From: Phoronis ovalis
Lineage: Eukaryota; Phoronida; Phoronidae
Assembly: GCA_028565635.1 (NCBI GenBank)
Contig: JAOXYB010016310.1
Coordinates: 1 to 19,170 of the forward strand
Length of the DNA: 19,170 nucleotides
Direction of reading: 5' to 3'
Shown: piece by piece, positions 1 to 8,586 of the stretch
Numbering within the stretch: position 1 is the first letter of the stretch
Layout of the letters: each line of letters begins with the position of its first letter
Notes under the pieces: model-generated
Database searches by the model: none
What the model was told of the DNA's origin: nothing
The model's input: only the letters and a program-made list of their open reading frames with translations
Translations under genes and position numbers: made by a program

Positions 1-679
1 TTACAGATATTTGCATTATGTGAACTATGACCCTACGTTGCCGTAGGAAACATAGTAGGGTCATAAAGCTAGGACTAAGTTGATAGCTGCGAGTTGGAGG
101 TTTAATAGTTATAGTAATTACCATGGCTCTGCCTGTCTATTAAAGTATTGGGACTATTTGAGCATAAGATCTATTTTTAAAAGTTTCTGTAACATCTGAT
201 CTCATAAACTATAAGAACAATGACCAATGTCTAGATTCAGACTGAAATTCGCAGTCACTTTGTTTGAATGAGAGTACCCCGGGCGTTTTGCTAATTATAT
301 CATATGGCACATTAGTCTTAGTAATAAGACCGATATATGATGTATTAGTCCTAACTCGTTCCTAGTCAAAATATATAATCTTTCGAAAAAAAAGTATGCT
401 CTGGCTGCTAACAATATGAAATCTGAGTTTCATTTTTTTATAAAGATTATGCTAAAAGGGTAATTACATGTAGATATCTAGTTTTCACAATGAAATATAT
501 TATAATTAAAATATTGATGGAACAATTAATTATGTACGTACTGACAAGTTTGTTTATTTCTTTGTTATTTTGGCTAATACTATTCCGTGGCATATGTAAT
601 GATTATTGATTTTTTTAGATAAATATTAAATTATATTAATATTTAGATTTTAATTTACAGAAATGAATGTTTGTTTCAG
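1..679 (+). other. Intron of the scavenger receptor gene (3' part)
   Basis: AT-rich, no exon recognised; the missing N-terminal membrane helix is not encoded here. It contains the nested inverted repeats at 26-65 and a small perfect stem GTCTTA/TAAGAC at about 314-329. Confidence 0.7.
26..65. repeat. Perfect 11-bp inverted repeat with an alternative inner stem
   Basis: TATGACCCTAC (26-36) pairs with GTAGGGTCATA (55-65). A competing 6-bp stem CCTACG (32-37) / CGTAGG (42-47) with a TTGC loop shares bases with the outer arm, so the two folds exclude one another over part of their length. Confidence 0.8.
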
Positions 680-840
680 GTGCTACCCATAGCCAATGGA
701 TCATTGTCCTATACTAACTGGGTGACTCCGCCCGCTGATGTGTATTTACAATTCTGGTTATTTGATGTACTAAACGCATATGAATTCACAAACTATGGTG
801 CTAAACCAATGCTTCAGGAACGGGGTCCATATTCCTACAG
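680..840 (+). CDS. SCARB2-like: Scavenger receptor exon a (ectodomain start)
   Basis: Acceptor TTGTTTCAG (ends 679), donor AG|GTAAAA. Encodes visible residues 1-53 plus two bases of Arg54. Contains an NGS sequon, the NWV..P..VY.QFW.FDV pattern that follows the first membrane helix in CD36 proteins, and RGPYSYR. The exon enters in phase 0, so the preceding exon must end on a whole codon; it is not in the window. Confidence 0.95.
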
Positions 841-3800
841 GTAAAATTGACTAGTGTCAAAAGAATAATGCAGCACTAGTTATTATTACGTCTGACATTC
901 CACTTCTAACCTGATTACAACTGCAAAAGAAATAGATGAGAGATTTAGTGAACATTACATTCTTTAAAAACAGTTTTACAATGGATCATTTGTCAAACAA
1001 GCTACCAGTTACAAGATCTTGCCCTTGGTTGGTGAATGTCTATACAACCAGAAATTTAGCTATTAAATGCATTTGCAGCAAACTACATTTATTTACCAGT
1101 TTTATAAAGAAAAGGGATGTGCACATTATCATGAACAACGTACGTTAAAATTGAATTCATTTTAACAATATTAAACTTTAACAAAATGAAAATTTAACAA
1201 AACAAAATGCATGCGTCGATACTTACAACTGTCCAAAATTAGTTCAACCTTTGGATCACCATATAAACAAGGACAATTCAGCAACTATAAATCTACATGA
1301 TGGTGTGAAATCCTGAGAGATGCAAATTAGCAATGGTCATCACATTAAAATTGCATTTTAATTGTCTTCCTTATAGTGCAATAACTGAAGGCACATATGT
1401 AAAAACCTACTTTTGTCTCAAACAATGTTGATGTCACTGAAACTCAATGTATTTTAAAGAAATTAAGGATGTTGGCACTTGCTCGAATATTTTATATGCC
1501 CATGCTGGCAACCCCATTCATCCCCAACTTAATTGTAAACATTTCACTCGTAACGTCCCTGAGAGCTTATGTGTACGTGCAACAATACGGATTGAATCAC
1601 TTTTATGCAAGATGGCTCACATTTATCACAGGGAAAACCATTTTGCAAACTACATTTTGGAAAACAGTAAAATTCAATTTATTTGCATGCTACAGATAAT
1701 CTATTCAAATTAGCTTTTAAGATGGTGGCTGAAACTTTTTGAGGTGTTGGCATGGAGCTATTTCCTTCTCCTACCTTCGAGATTGAATTTTCAGCTTCCT
1801 CGAGATTATGACCATTTAAAACACATTTGTGCAAAAATTGCTTGAATGTTACATGAAACAAATATAATAAAATATTATAACAAATATTTTAGGAGATATG
1901 TGGTGTCAAATTTTATATGTAAAACTAATGTACTTCATATTTGATTAAGACAAGTTATAACACAGTTCATGTTTTGTAATTTATACAGAGATACCTGGTT
2001 AGGACCATTGGTTATGGTAAAATTAGCAAAAGCTAACAATACCAATTAAAGCATTTCCGATAACAGTTTTGTTATAAGCCATCAGATATCAAGCCCACTA
2101 TTAAACCAATATTAAACCCAAATATGTTTTAATTTGCCAGTACTAAACAATTTTGCACTTGAAATTAACTTTTGTAGGGAAATCAGAGAAAAAACAAATA
2201 TAACATTCCATTCCAATGGAACAGTAACATACAGGGATAAACGAACAATGGTTTTTGATGAAGAAAAGTCCAATGGAAAAGAAAGTGATAAGATCACCAC
2301 ATTAAATATGCCATTATCCGTAAGTTGTAATATTCTGTGACCAATGTATAACAATTTACAAAGGACTAAGATATGATATCTCTCATGTACTTTCTCTCCT
2401 CTATTTTGATATTGGGAGGAACACATTTCTTAATTTTAGCATTGTTAATACTGTACAGTGAGCACTATGATTCACATTAATTTATGAATAGCCTGATTTG
2501 GAAATTGTGCTTTCCCATGTTACTTGAACTGTAACTGTCATGCAGGCCATTCCTTCTAAAAATGTCTCCTCTTCTTGATAATTCGGCCTGTTTTCATCCC
2601 TTGTGCCCATAATTAAAGTTAACTTGCAAGTAAATTCCTAACTTTTTCTTAACTCACAATTGTTATTTTCAGAACCTACAAAATTAATGTAGTATTTTTT
2701 TATCAAATAGGTGCAAGTCAGTTTCTTTTAAAATATCTCAATCATAGAGTATAGTAAGTATCTTAATATACTATCCTTTTATTATCAAATAGTTCTTATT
2801 CATATTTTCATGTTTTAAATGTCTTTCAGGGATTTGGAATAATTGCAAAAAATCTTGTCATTCCTAAATCTTTAAGAACATTAGTTGAAAAAGCTATGCA
2901 GACAATTTTTGTTGCATTCAAAGAAGATTTATTAATGGAGTATACTGTTAGTGATATTATATGGGGCTACTCGGACAATCTGTTAAAAGACATAAAGACG
3001 CTTTTTGATTGGCTTCATACTCATCTTCATATTGCTATACCAAGTGGCTTTGATGGAAAGTTTGGTTTATTTATGGATGTGAGTACTATGATGGTAGTCT
3101 GATAAAAAAAAATGATTATTTTTGTGCTATAAAATAAATCTTTAATGTCAAAAGCTAGTAGTCATTTATTAAAAATTTATAAGAACAAATATATTACAAA
3201 GTCAAAGATTGGTTCACATTTTAACTGGTCAATTTTTTATAAAATTAACTCAAAGTTTAATCAGTGAATTATTAAATTACAGGAAATAAAACAATTTAGT
3301 GATACCTTGTTTATCTTTTGCATAATTGTTTTAACACAGGTATAACTAATTTTAAAAGAACAAATTTCCTAAAATTAACTAGTGAAACAGATCAGAATGA
3401 TCATACATCTATTTTTAAATTATTTTTCAGCAAAATGGTTCTAATGATGGTTTGTATACTGTATATACCGGTGAAGGAGACATAAACAAATTCAACATTA
3501 TTAGTAAATGGAACTATGAAAGGTGAAAAAATAGTCAACTGTAATGGTTTTTATGTTTGCAAGACGCAGTTTATTAAAAACCCTTTGCTACATGCAAGCC
3601 ACAAAGTCGGTTTCTTCTCATAGTGAAAGTATTTATTGTTCCGTTGCTCCTAGTTTAATCATGATTCAGCAGGATAAGAAAACCACACATACAGTTTGTA
3701 ACTTATATTGTTTATTTATTAAATATTGTTTCTTTTACTCAAGCAAGCAAAAGATTGGTTTATTCTGTTTATGAGTTTAAGATTTTTATTTTGATTATGT

Positions 3801-6800
3801 GTCTTAATCTTTTATAAGTAAACTTTCAATTTTTTAAAGTTTTTACTAATACTGAATAATCAAAAACATGTTTATATTTTTAGTGAACTTCCATATTGGC
3901 ATGACGTTTGGAGTAATATGATCAATGGTACCGATGGTACGATGTATCACCCATTTATTAAACAAACCGAGAAGTTAGAGATATTTTCTTCCGATATATG
4001 CAGGTATCCTAGAATATTGTGAAACTGGATTTTGTGCCTTCAGTGATAAATCTGATTTTTTTTCTTAGGAGTTGTTTTTATACAATTCTTTCATTCTTTG
4101 CATAAACTTGCATGTTAACCATGAGTTGTTCTATCTATGAAGACTTCAGCCTTTCACATCCTTTTCTTAGGTTTATGTGAAAAAAGTTAGCCAAAAAGAG
4201 TGATGAAGACCCTTACTCGGAATAAATTGGGTAAAGCCTGGTACATGGTACTAGCACATTTCATAATTATACCACTACTGTGGCAGTTCACAATATGTGT
4301 GTATGTACAGGCACACGCGCAAACTTTTAATCGCATGTAAGATCAAGTATAAGATATGCTTATATGAACAGAGTTTGCATCATCATAAGTTGTAAGCTAA
4401 TCAGTAGTATATAATGATTTTCATTACAGATCAATTGATGTAGAATACACAGCTAATAAAAATATAAAAGATATAGACCTATATCACTTTGAGCCACCAG
4501 ACAATTTGTTTTCGAATATCTCAGTCAATGCAAACAATAGGGGATTTTGCATGCCTGATGTGGATCACTGTCTAGATTCCGGATTACTTAATATTAGTCA
4601 TTGCAAACAAGGTAAGTAACCATTATCATTATTCATCAGGAAAGCGAAATTGTATAGCATGTTCTGAGATATAGTTCTTAGAGACAGCCAGAATAGTGCA
4701 AGTTCTAGAAGGAGATTTCTCTGGGTTGCATAGTTTGAGAAATGCAAGATTAATAGGATATTCCGTACCCAGCTTTCCCCAACTAAATCTTAGAAATAAA
4801 AGTCAGTAGTGCGTCATACATTATACTTACTAGTACACAGCCGTTACTTTAAGGAGAATTATTAGGGATTTTACATAAAGAGTGAAAATGGTATTTTTAA
4901 AGTCTCGTTTAATAAGAATTGCTTTTAATTCATTACATGCTGTTCTTCAAGTATTACAATTTCAGGGAAAACGTGTTGTTTCTAATTCCAGGCGCAAGTG
5001 TGATAATGTCATTACCCCACTTTCTCTTTGCTGCTCCTAAGTACTTAAATGCAGTTGATGGACTTCATCCAGACAAAAAAGAGCATGGAACAGAGTTAGA
5101 CATTGAACCGGTATGTAGTTTATGTGATGTTCTGGAAATATTAGTTGTCCTTTTTGTGCGGCAAGAGTTGACCATTATTCTCCAACTGACTATTATTCTT
5201 TTTTAGATTTCAGGTACTGTTATGCACGCAAACAAAAGGCTCCAAATCAACATTGGTTTGGAACATGTTGATAACATCAAGTAAGTATTAGATTTTCTGA
5301 TGCAAACAGCGTAATGTAAGTAATATTTTTTTGCTCGCCACTACCATTATCCGTTTAGCTCAGTGAAAATTTGATTTTGTTCTCATCCGTATTTACGTAC
5401 TTAATTTCTGTTATCTTTCAGAAGGACGTCCGATTGCCGGCAGCTATGCAATATGAATTCAACCTGTTTTTTGCACTTACTTACAATTAACCTGACATTT
5501 CTCAGCTCTATCCACCTACAAGACTTTCAAGTTTATGCATGTGCATGATTGTCATAAGTTTGCTTCGTGTTGATAATTGTTTGATTTTTCAGGGGTATGG
5601 ACAAGTTAACAGATACATTGATCTTCCCCATTCTTTGGTTAAATGAGGTATAAAGCATTTCTTTACATATGTACCGCAAATGGTGGTTTCGGAAAAAAGA
5701 AAAATCACACAGAGTTCTAGTTAGCCAGCTACAGTTCTTTCTGTTGTGGTATTTACCATACAATGGCAATGTGATTTAAATCTATGAGTGCTGAGCATCT
5801 CTTAAAAATCAATTACTTTACTTTTAATTTTACTTACACTGCAGATATTGTTTTTGACTTTTTTTAATGTTTTACACATGTTATTAAAACTGGTATAGGG
5901 CTGGAAAAAAAGAAAGTGACTCCGCTGTAGCATTCACTTACCCTTTCCAAATACTGATTCTGCCTCAATTCAAAACTTAGGTTATAATGTCCAGGACTGT
6001 CACATGTGGAAGTAATGAATGCAAATATGCTACAACAGGCTCTAAAGATGTGTATGGTGAGCTAGAAAATGTACCCATTTAGGTACATACCTTTCAAAAC
6101 AAAGTATCTCTGTGTTATGTTACAAAAAGTAAGGATCTCCCATTTCAGAAGAAATCCTTCCTCTCCAGTTTTTGGTAAATACTCGGACATATGCTACCCC
6201 TTATATATTATGTAATATTTAAGAACAAAATCATTCCGATATTAAAAATCCGTAATGTAATGATAATGGTCTAAGCCACATTTTTATTATTATTTATATA
6301 GAGTGCCACCATAACCGACAGTGCTGCCAATCAATTCAAGAACCAATTTTTAAGCACGTATTATATTGTGAATACATCTGCAATATGTGCTATAATACTG
6401 GGTGGATTACTGCTCTTCTGTTCTTTCATCTATGCATTATATTCATGGTTCTCTAAAAAGGTAAAATTAAATACATTACATAACATTTTAAAATGTTTGT
6501 GTGTAAAAACGATATTTGTTTGTAAATTGTAAAACCCCTTGAAAAATGTGTATCTATCCTTTGAGCTGAGATTATCAGGGTCATATAAGTGTCCGACAAA
6601 TATTTCCTTATTTCATAAATCATCATTCCATGAAGAGGCACCATCAATGGAAATTCACACTTTATGAACAACAGGTCCAGGAACATAATAGAAGCAATCA
6701 TTGTAGAAATCTGTACCTAAGAATTATTCGGAATACAGCTTTGCACATCGCTAGAGAACAAATACATGTTACGCAACTATTGTGTTTTGCTGACAGTCAA

Positions 6801-7456
6801 TTATACACCACTTGCGCGCAAATAAGGAAAATTTGTTTCTGAATGTTGATACACCTTGATTTGTTGTAATAAATTTTTTATTAAGCATAAATAACTCCAT
6901 TTTTTATGAAAATGGGCGTATTTCTGACAGTATCATTACGGTAACTTGCCTACATATTTTTTTAAGTACATACCAACAAAAATACAAAGACTTAGAAAAC
7001 TTGGATAAAAAAATATCTGCAATATTGCAAGATACAGACCGGAATTATTATTCTTTCATTTTCTATATTTAGTGCCAGGTTATTTTAAAAATTATTCTAT
7101 TCAAGTTCTCTAGTTGAAAGGTATTCAGCAACTCTTGTATACAGAATCTTATAATAACTGCTTCTGAATTATGTTCTTGGACCGTTGTTCTTAAGTGTGA
7201 ATTCTCTGTATTTTTATTGTCAGACAGGTTCTCTGTCTATTTTGTCACATGTAGAAGTTGCCTGTGGAAAACTGATGTCAGGAAAACATTAACATACACC
7301 ATTTATAGCATATAAAGCTCATAACATAACGCACCATATTTATCATTGCTTGTTTTAACTGATTCCTTTGTTATTTGTTATTTTCAGCATGCAGAACTGC
7401 AGCTGTTAATAAACAGAACAGACAATAATACATCTTATGATGCAATCGAAAGCTAA
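680..7456 (+). CDS. SCARB2-like: Class B scavenger receptor (CD36/LIMP-2 family), 3' eleven coding exons; N-terminus outside window
   Basis: Joined exons 680-840, 2178-2319, 2830-3078, 3431-3522, 3884-4003, 4430-4611, 4992-5110, 5207-5280, 5593-5647, 6302-6460, 7388-7456 give 1422 nt, i.e. 473 residues plus TAA, with no internal stop and matching splice phases. Family members are type-III membrane glycoproteins with a large luminal/extracellular loop between two membrane helices; they bind lipids and lipoproteins, or (LIMP-2) beta-glucocerebrosidase. Family landmarks seen in order: RGPYSYR (res 48-54), IIWGYSD in the middle of exon 3, MINGTDG (227-233), FSSDICRS (249-256), SLPHF, LDIEP, FPILWLNE. 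The visible ectodomain has exactly four cysteines (254, 295, 302, 313), which match the LIMP-2 disulfide set (outer pair, inner pair) and lack the extra CxC of CD36. Seven luminal sequons: N6, N61, N67, N186, N229, N284, N309. The membrane helix is about 419-446, then a short cytosolic tail. About 35-40 N-terminal residues are missing relative to the family. The LIMP-2 versus CD36/SCARB1 assignment is inference from the cysteines and tail; family membership is near certain. Confidence 0.95.
841..2177 (+). other. Scavenger receptor intron a-b (1337 bases)
   Basis: Starts GTAAAA, ends TTTTGTAG. It holds two overlapping open frames (1447-1713 and 1469-1699) and one at 936-1148, all AT-driven and without recognised homology or flanking splice signals. 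I see no gene in it. Confidence 0.8.
2178..2319 (+). CDS. SCARB2-like: Scavenger receptor exon b
   Basis: Acceptor TTTTGTAG, donor TCC|GTAAGT. Completes Arg54 and runs to residue 101. Two sequons (NIT, NGT) and the family beta-strand pattern with MVFDEEKS (LIMP-2 has a Y/VFE.D.S version here), ending TTLNMPLS, which corresponds to LIMP-2 RTLNIPVL. Confidence 0.95.
2830..3078 (+). CDS. SCARB2-like: Scavenger receptor exon c (helical apex region)
   Basis: Acceptor GTCTTTCAG, donor GAT|GTGAGT, 83 whole codons (res 102-184). It encodes the helical cap of the ectodomain, which in LIMP-2 is the ligand (glucocerebrosidase) face, followed by the family signature TVSDIIWGYSDNLL and then GKFGLFMD. The cap helices are the least conserved part, so ligand cannot be predicted. 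Confidence 0.95.
3431..3522 (+). CDS. SCARB2-like: Scavenger receptor exon d
   Basis: Acceptor ATTTTTCAG, donor AG|GTGAAA. Encodes QNGSNDGLYTVYTGEGD and onward (res 185-214), the counterpart of LIMP-2 KNGTNDGDYVFLTGED. Has one sequon (N186). Ends with two bases of a split Ser codon. Confidence 0.95.
3884..4003 (+). CDS. SCARB2-like: Scavenger receptor exon e
   Basis: Acceptor TATTTTTAG, donor CAG|GTATCC. Residues 215-254. Carries the most diagnostic family motif MINGTDG (N229 is a sequon), the YHPFI stretch, and FSSDIC whose Cys254 is the first ectodomain cysteine. Ends with two bases of Arg255. Confidence 0.96.
4430..4611 (+). CDS. SCARB2-like: Scavenger receptor exon f (cysteine cluster)
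   Basis: Acceptor CATTACAG, donor G|GTAAGT. Residues 255-315. Holds Cys295, Cys302 and Cys313 in GFCMPDVDHC...NISHCKQ, aligning with LIMP-2 GFCIPEGNC...NVSICKN; the inner pair has six intervening residues here and five in LIMP-2. Sequons at N284 and N309. Confidence 0.95.
4992..5110 (+). CDS. SCARB2-like: Scavenger receptor exon g
   Basis: Acceptor CTAATTCCAG, donor CCG|GTATGT. Residues 316-355, with the family motifs SLPHFLFAAP, VDGLHPDKKEH and LDIEP. The frame happens to stay open through the following 96-base intron, but exon h resumes the family alignment, so the intron is real. Confidence 0.95.
5207..5280 (+). CDS. SCARB2-like: Scavenger receptor exon h
   Basis: Acceptor TTCTTTTTTAG, donor AA|GTAAGT. 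Residues 356-379: ISGTVMHANKRLQINI and following, equivalent to LIMP-2 LTGIILKAAKRFQINI. Ends with two bases of Lys380. Confidence 0.94.
5593..5647 (+). CDS. SCARB2-like: Scavenger receptor exon i (55 nt micro-exon)
   Basis: Acceptor GATTTTTCAG, donor GAG|GTATAA (weak donor). Encodes residues 380-398 ending TLIFPILWLNE, the family FP(V/I)..LNE motif just before the juxtamembrane helix. Short, but required for frame and homology. Confidence 0.93.
6302..6460 (+). CDS. SCARB2-like: Scavenger receptor exon j (C-terminal transmembrane helix)
   Basis: Acceptor TATTTATATAG (pyrimidine-poor), donor AAG|GTAAAA. 53 whole codons (res 399-451): a luminal juxtamembrane helix, then a hydrophobic run of about 28 residues (419-446) including AIILGGLLLF, closed by a cytosolic SKK. 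A sequon at N422 sits at the membrane edge and is probably not used. Confidence 0.95.
7388..7456 (+). CDS. SCARB2-like: Scavenger receptor last coding exon k (cytosolic tail, stop)
   Basis: Acceptor TTATTTTCAG. Encodes 22 residues and TAA (7454-7456). The tail has ELQLLI (454-459, fits [DE]xxxL[LI]) and YDAI (468-471, fits Yxx-hydrophobic). Both are adaptor-protein sorting signals for endosomes and lysosomes. LIMP-2 uses a single dileucine-type signal in the same place. Confidence 0.9.
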   Translation, partial: HAELQLLINRTDNNTSYDAIES

Positions 7457-7725
7457 ATGAAAGGCTTTTAGCATTTTTAGAACAGAGTTGTGGTGTACTT
7501 ATTTGAACCTGGACATAGTCCTGCTTTCTTATAACCTAATACCAAGGTTGTAATTGAAAAGACACATGCAGTTATAAACCTATACCGGCCTATACAATAT
7601 TCTACTGCTGCCACTGGTTGTTACAATTATTGTCCAGCACAATTTATTCACTCCTTATACTGTAAGATAAATTTTGGCTATTTAAATGAAAGATAGACAA
7701 ATAAAAGTATATTTATTCTGGTATG
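7457..7725 (+). other. 3' UTR of the scavenger receptor gene (end approximate)
   Basis: AT-rich sequence between the stop codon and about 20 bases beyond the first canonical AATAAA. The cleavage site itself is not visible; longer forms running into the fold-back element are possible. Confidence 0.6.
7700..7705 (+). terminator. Poly(A) signal AATAAA of the scavenger receptor gene
   Basis: First AATAAA after the stop codon, about 245 bases downstream, followed by a T/G-containing stretch (about 7710-7722). It is the natural end for this transcript, placed immediately before the inverted repeat that starts at 7732 or 7711. Confidence 0.6.
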
Positions 7726-7731
7726 CAACTC

Positions 7732-8145
7732 AAACTTTCTAAATCATTCTGTAATTGTTTTTCTCTGAGCAGGTCATATGGCCTGCGCGGTTGCCATTTC
7801 GGGTTAAAATATTAAATTTTTGAAACATAAAATTCAAAAGAATATATAACAACCCCTCATACTACTTAGTTGAAACTTTACACAAATATTCCTTACATAT
7901 ATAGCTACAAAACTATCTCAGATTTTTAAAATTTTACTATATCTTTAGAACAAAATAAAATTTAAAAAAAAAACTGAGACACTGTTTATTAGCTATATCT
8001 GTAAAGAAAATTTCAACACATAGCTTTTAAAGTGCTTTTTTATATTCTTTTAAATTTTAGAAACTTCATGTTTCACCCCAAAATGGTATCCATACAGGGA
8101 ACATGATCTACTTAAAGAAAATTGAATTACAGATTTAAAAAGTTT
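7732..8145. mobile_element. Long diverged inverted repeat (fold-back / MITE-like element)
   Basis: The left arm (7732 to about 7930) and the reverse complement of the right arm (about 7960-8145) match nearly throughout, with small gaps. Matching block pairs: 7732-7745/8132-8145, TCAT 7774-7777/8103-8106, CCTG 7782-7785/8095-8098, CCATTT 7794-7799/8081-8086, AAAAGAATATA 7836-7846/8041-8051, TTGAAA 7870-7875/8011-8016, TTACA 7893-7897/8000-8004, ATATAGCTA 7899-7907/7990-7998, TCTCAG 7916-7921/7974-7979. All share one centre near 7942. Many mismatches are transitions. A further perfect 8-base pair, ATTTATTC 7711-7718 / GAATAAAT 8168-8175, may mark the true ends. There is no transposase and no clear target-site duplication. 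The element class is inference. Confidence 0.75.
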
Positions 8146-8524
8146 TACCTTGTTAAAGTATAAGTGTGAATAAATTGTGCCAATCGATATTGGCTACGTT
8201 AATAGTGTGTTTATTCTGTTTTTTGAAAATCTGAAGTTCCACATGCTAGAAACGAAAGGGTGATAGTGGTGATAGTACGTTGTGGTACCACACGTCATAC
8301 TGTGTATATGATATTACAGTGTATCAAATTTGTGATGGAGAGGGTGAAGATGATGTAAATGTTAAGATGAGCTCAAGAAAATATCATGTTGATAATTATT
8401 TTAATAACTAAACAAAGTTTTGTTGATTCTGTTCAGGGAAAGATATTTTATTGTTTAAGGATGTTATCAAAATTGTGCCTAGTATCAGAACTTTTATAAT
8501 GCTGTTAATTAGCATTTTATGTAG
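8146..8524. other. Intergenic, nothing recognised
   Basis: AT-rich DNA between the fold-back element and the CTCF-type motif. No open frame of note and no RNA gene seen. Confidence 0.6.
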
Positions 8525-8537
8525 CCACTAGAGGGCG
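8525..8537 (+). promoter_or_regulatory. CTCF-type zinc-finger binding motif
   Basis: CCACTAGAGGGCG fits the bilaterian CTCF core, roughly CCAsyAGrkGGCr, at every core position. It lies between the two genes, next to a small CpG-bearing patch (ACGTCGCG). Motifs like this also ride inside some repeats, so occupancy is unproven. Confidence 0.4.
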
Positions 8538-8563
8538 TTCCAACGTCGCGTTGTATGTGGATT

Positions 8564-8586
8564 TATATATATATATATATATATAT
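8564..8586. repeat. (TA)n microsatellite
   Basis: Uninterrupted TA dinucleotide run of about 11.5 units, 26 bases after the CTCF-type motif. Likely length-polymorphic. Confidence 0.9.

Larger units (their letters stand above)
2320..4991 (+). other. Scavenger receptor introns b-c to f-g
   Basis: Introns 2320-2829, 3079-3430, 3523-3883, 4004-4429 and 4612-4991, each with GT..AG ends, separate the exons listed above. Beyond splice sites and polypyrimidine tracts I see no RNA gene or repeat. The open frame at 3544-3774 is AT-rich and unsupported. Confidence 0.8.
5281..7387 (+). other. Scavenger receptor introns h-i, i-j and j-k
   Basis: Introns 5281-5592, 5648-6301 and 6461-7387. The middle one contains a splice-flanked 62-base block at 5995-6056 (see findings). 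The last one, 927 bases, is AT-rich with open frames on both strands around 6453-6842 that I cannot support as genes. Confidence 0.75.

Noticed and set aside
1469-1699. Open frame with a hydrophobic PMLATPF-like stretch, briefly suggestive of a CD36-family segment
   Set aside because: It would be out of order between exons a and b, lacks splice sites, shows none of the family motifs, and exons a and b already join perfectly.
2112-2426. 104-codon open frame on the minus strand over exon b
   Set aside because: Shadow of the coding exon; the + strand product aligns with the CD36 family and has proper splice sites.
4919-5206. Continuous open frame through exon g and the next intron
   Set aside because: The 96-base intron 5111-5206 has good GTATGT and TTTTTTAG ends, and exon h restores family homology directly after its acceptor.
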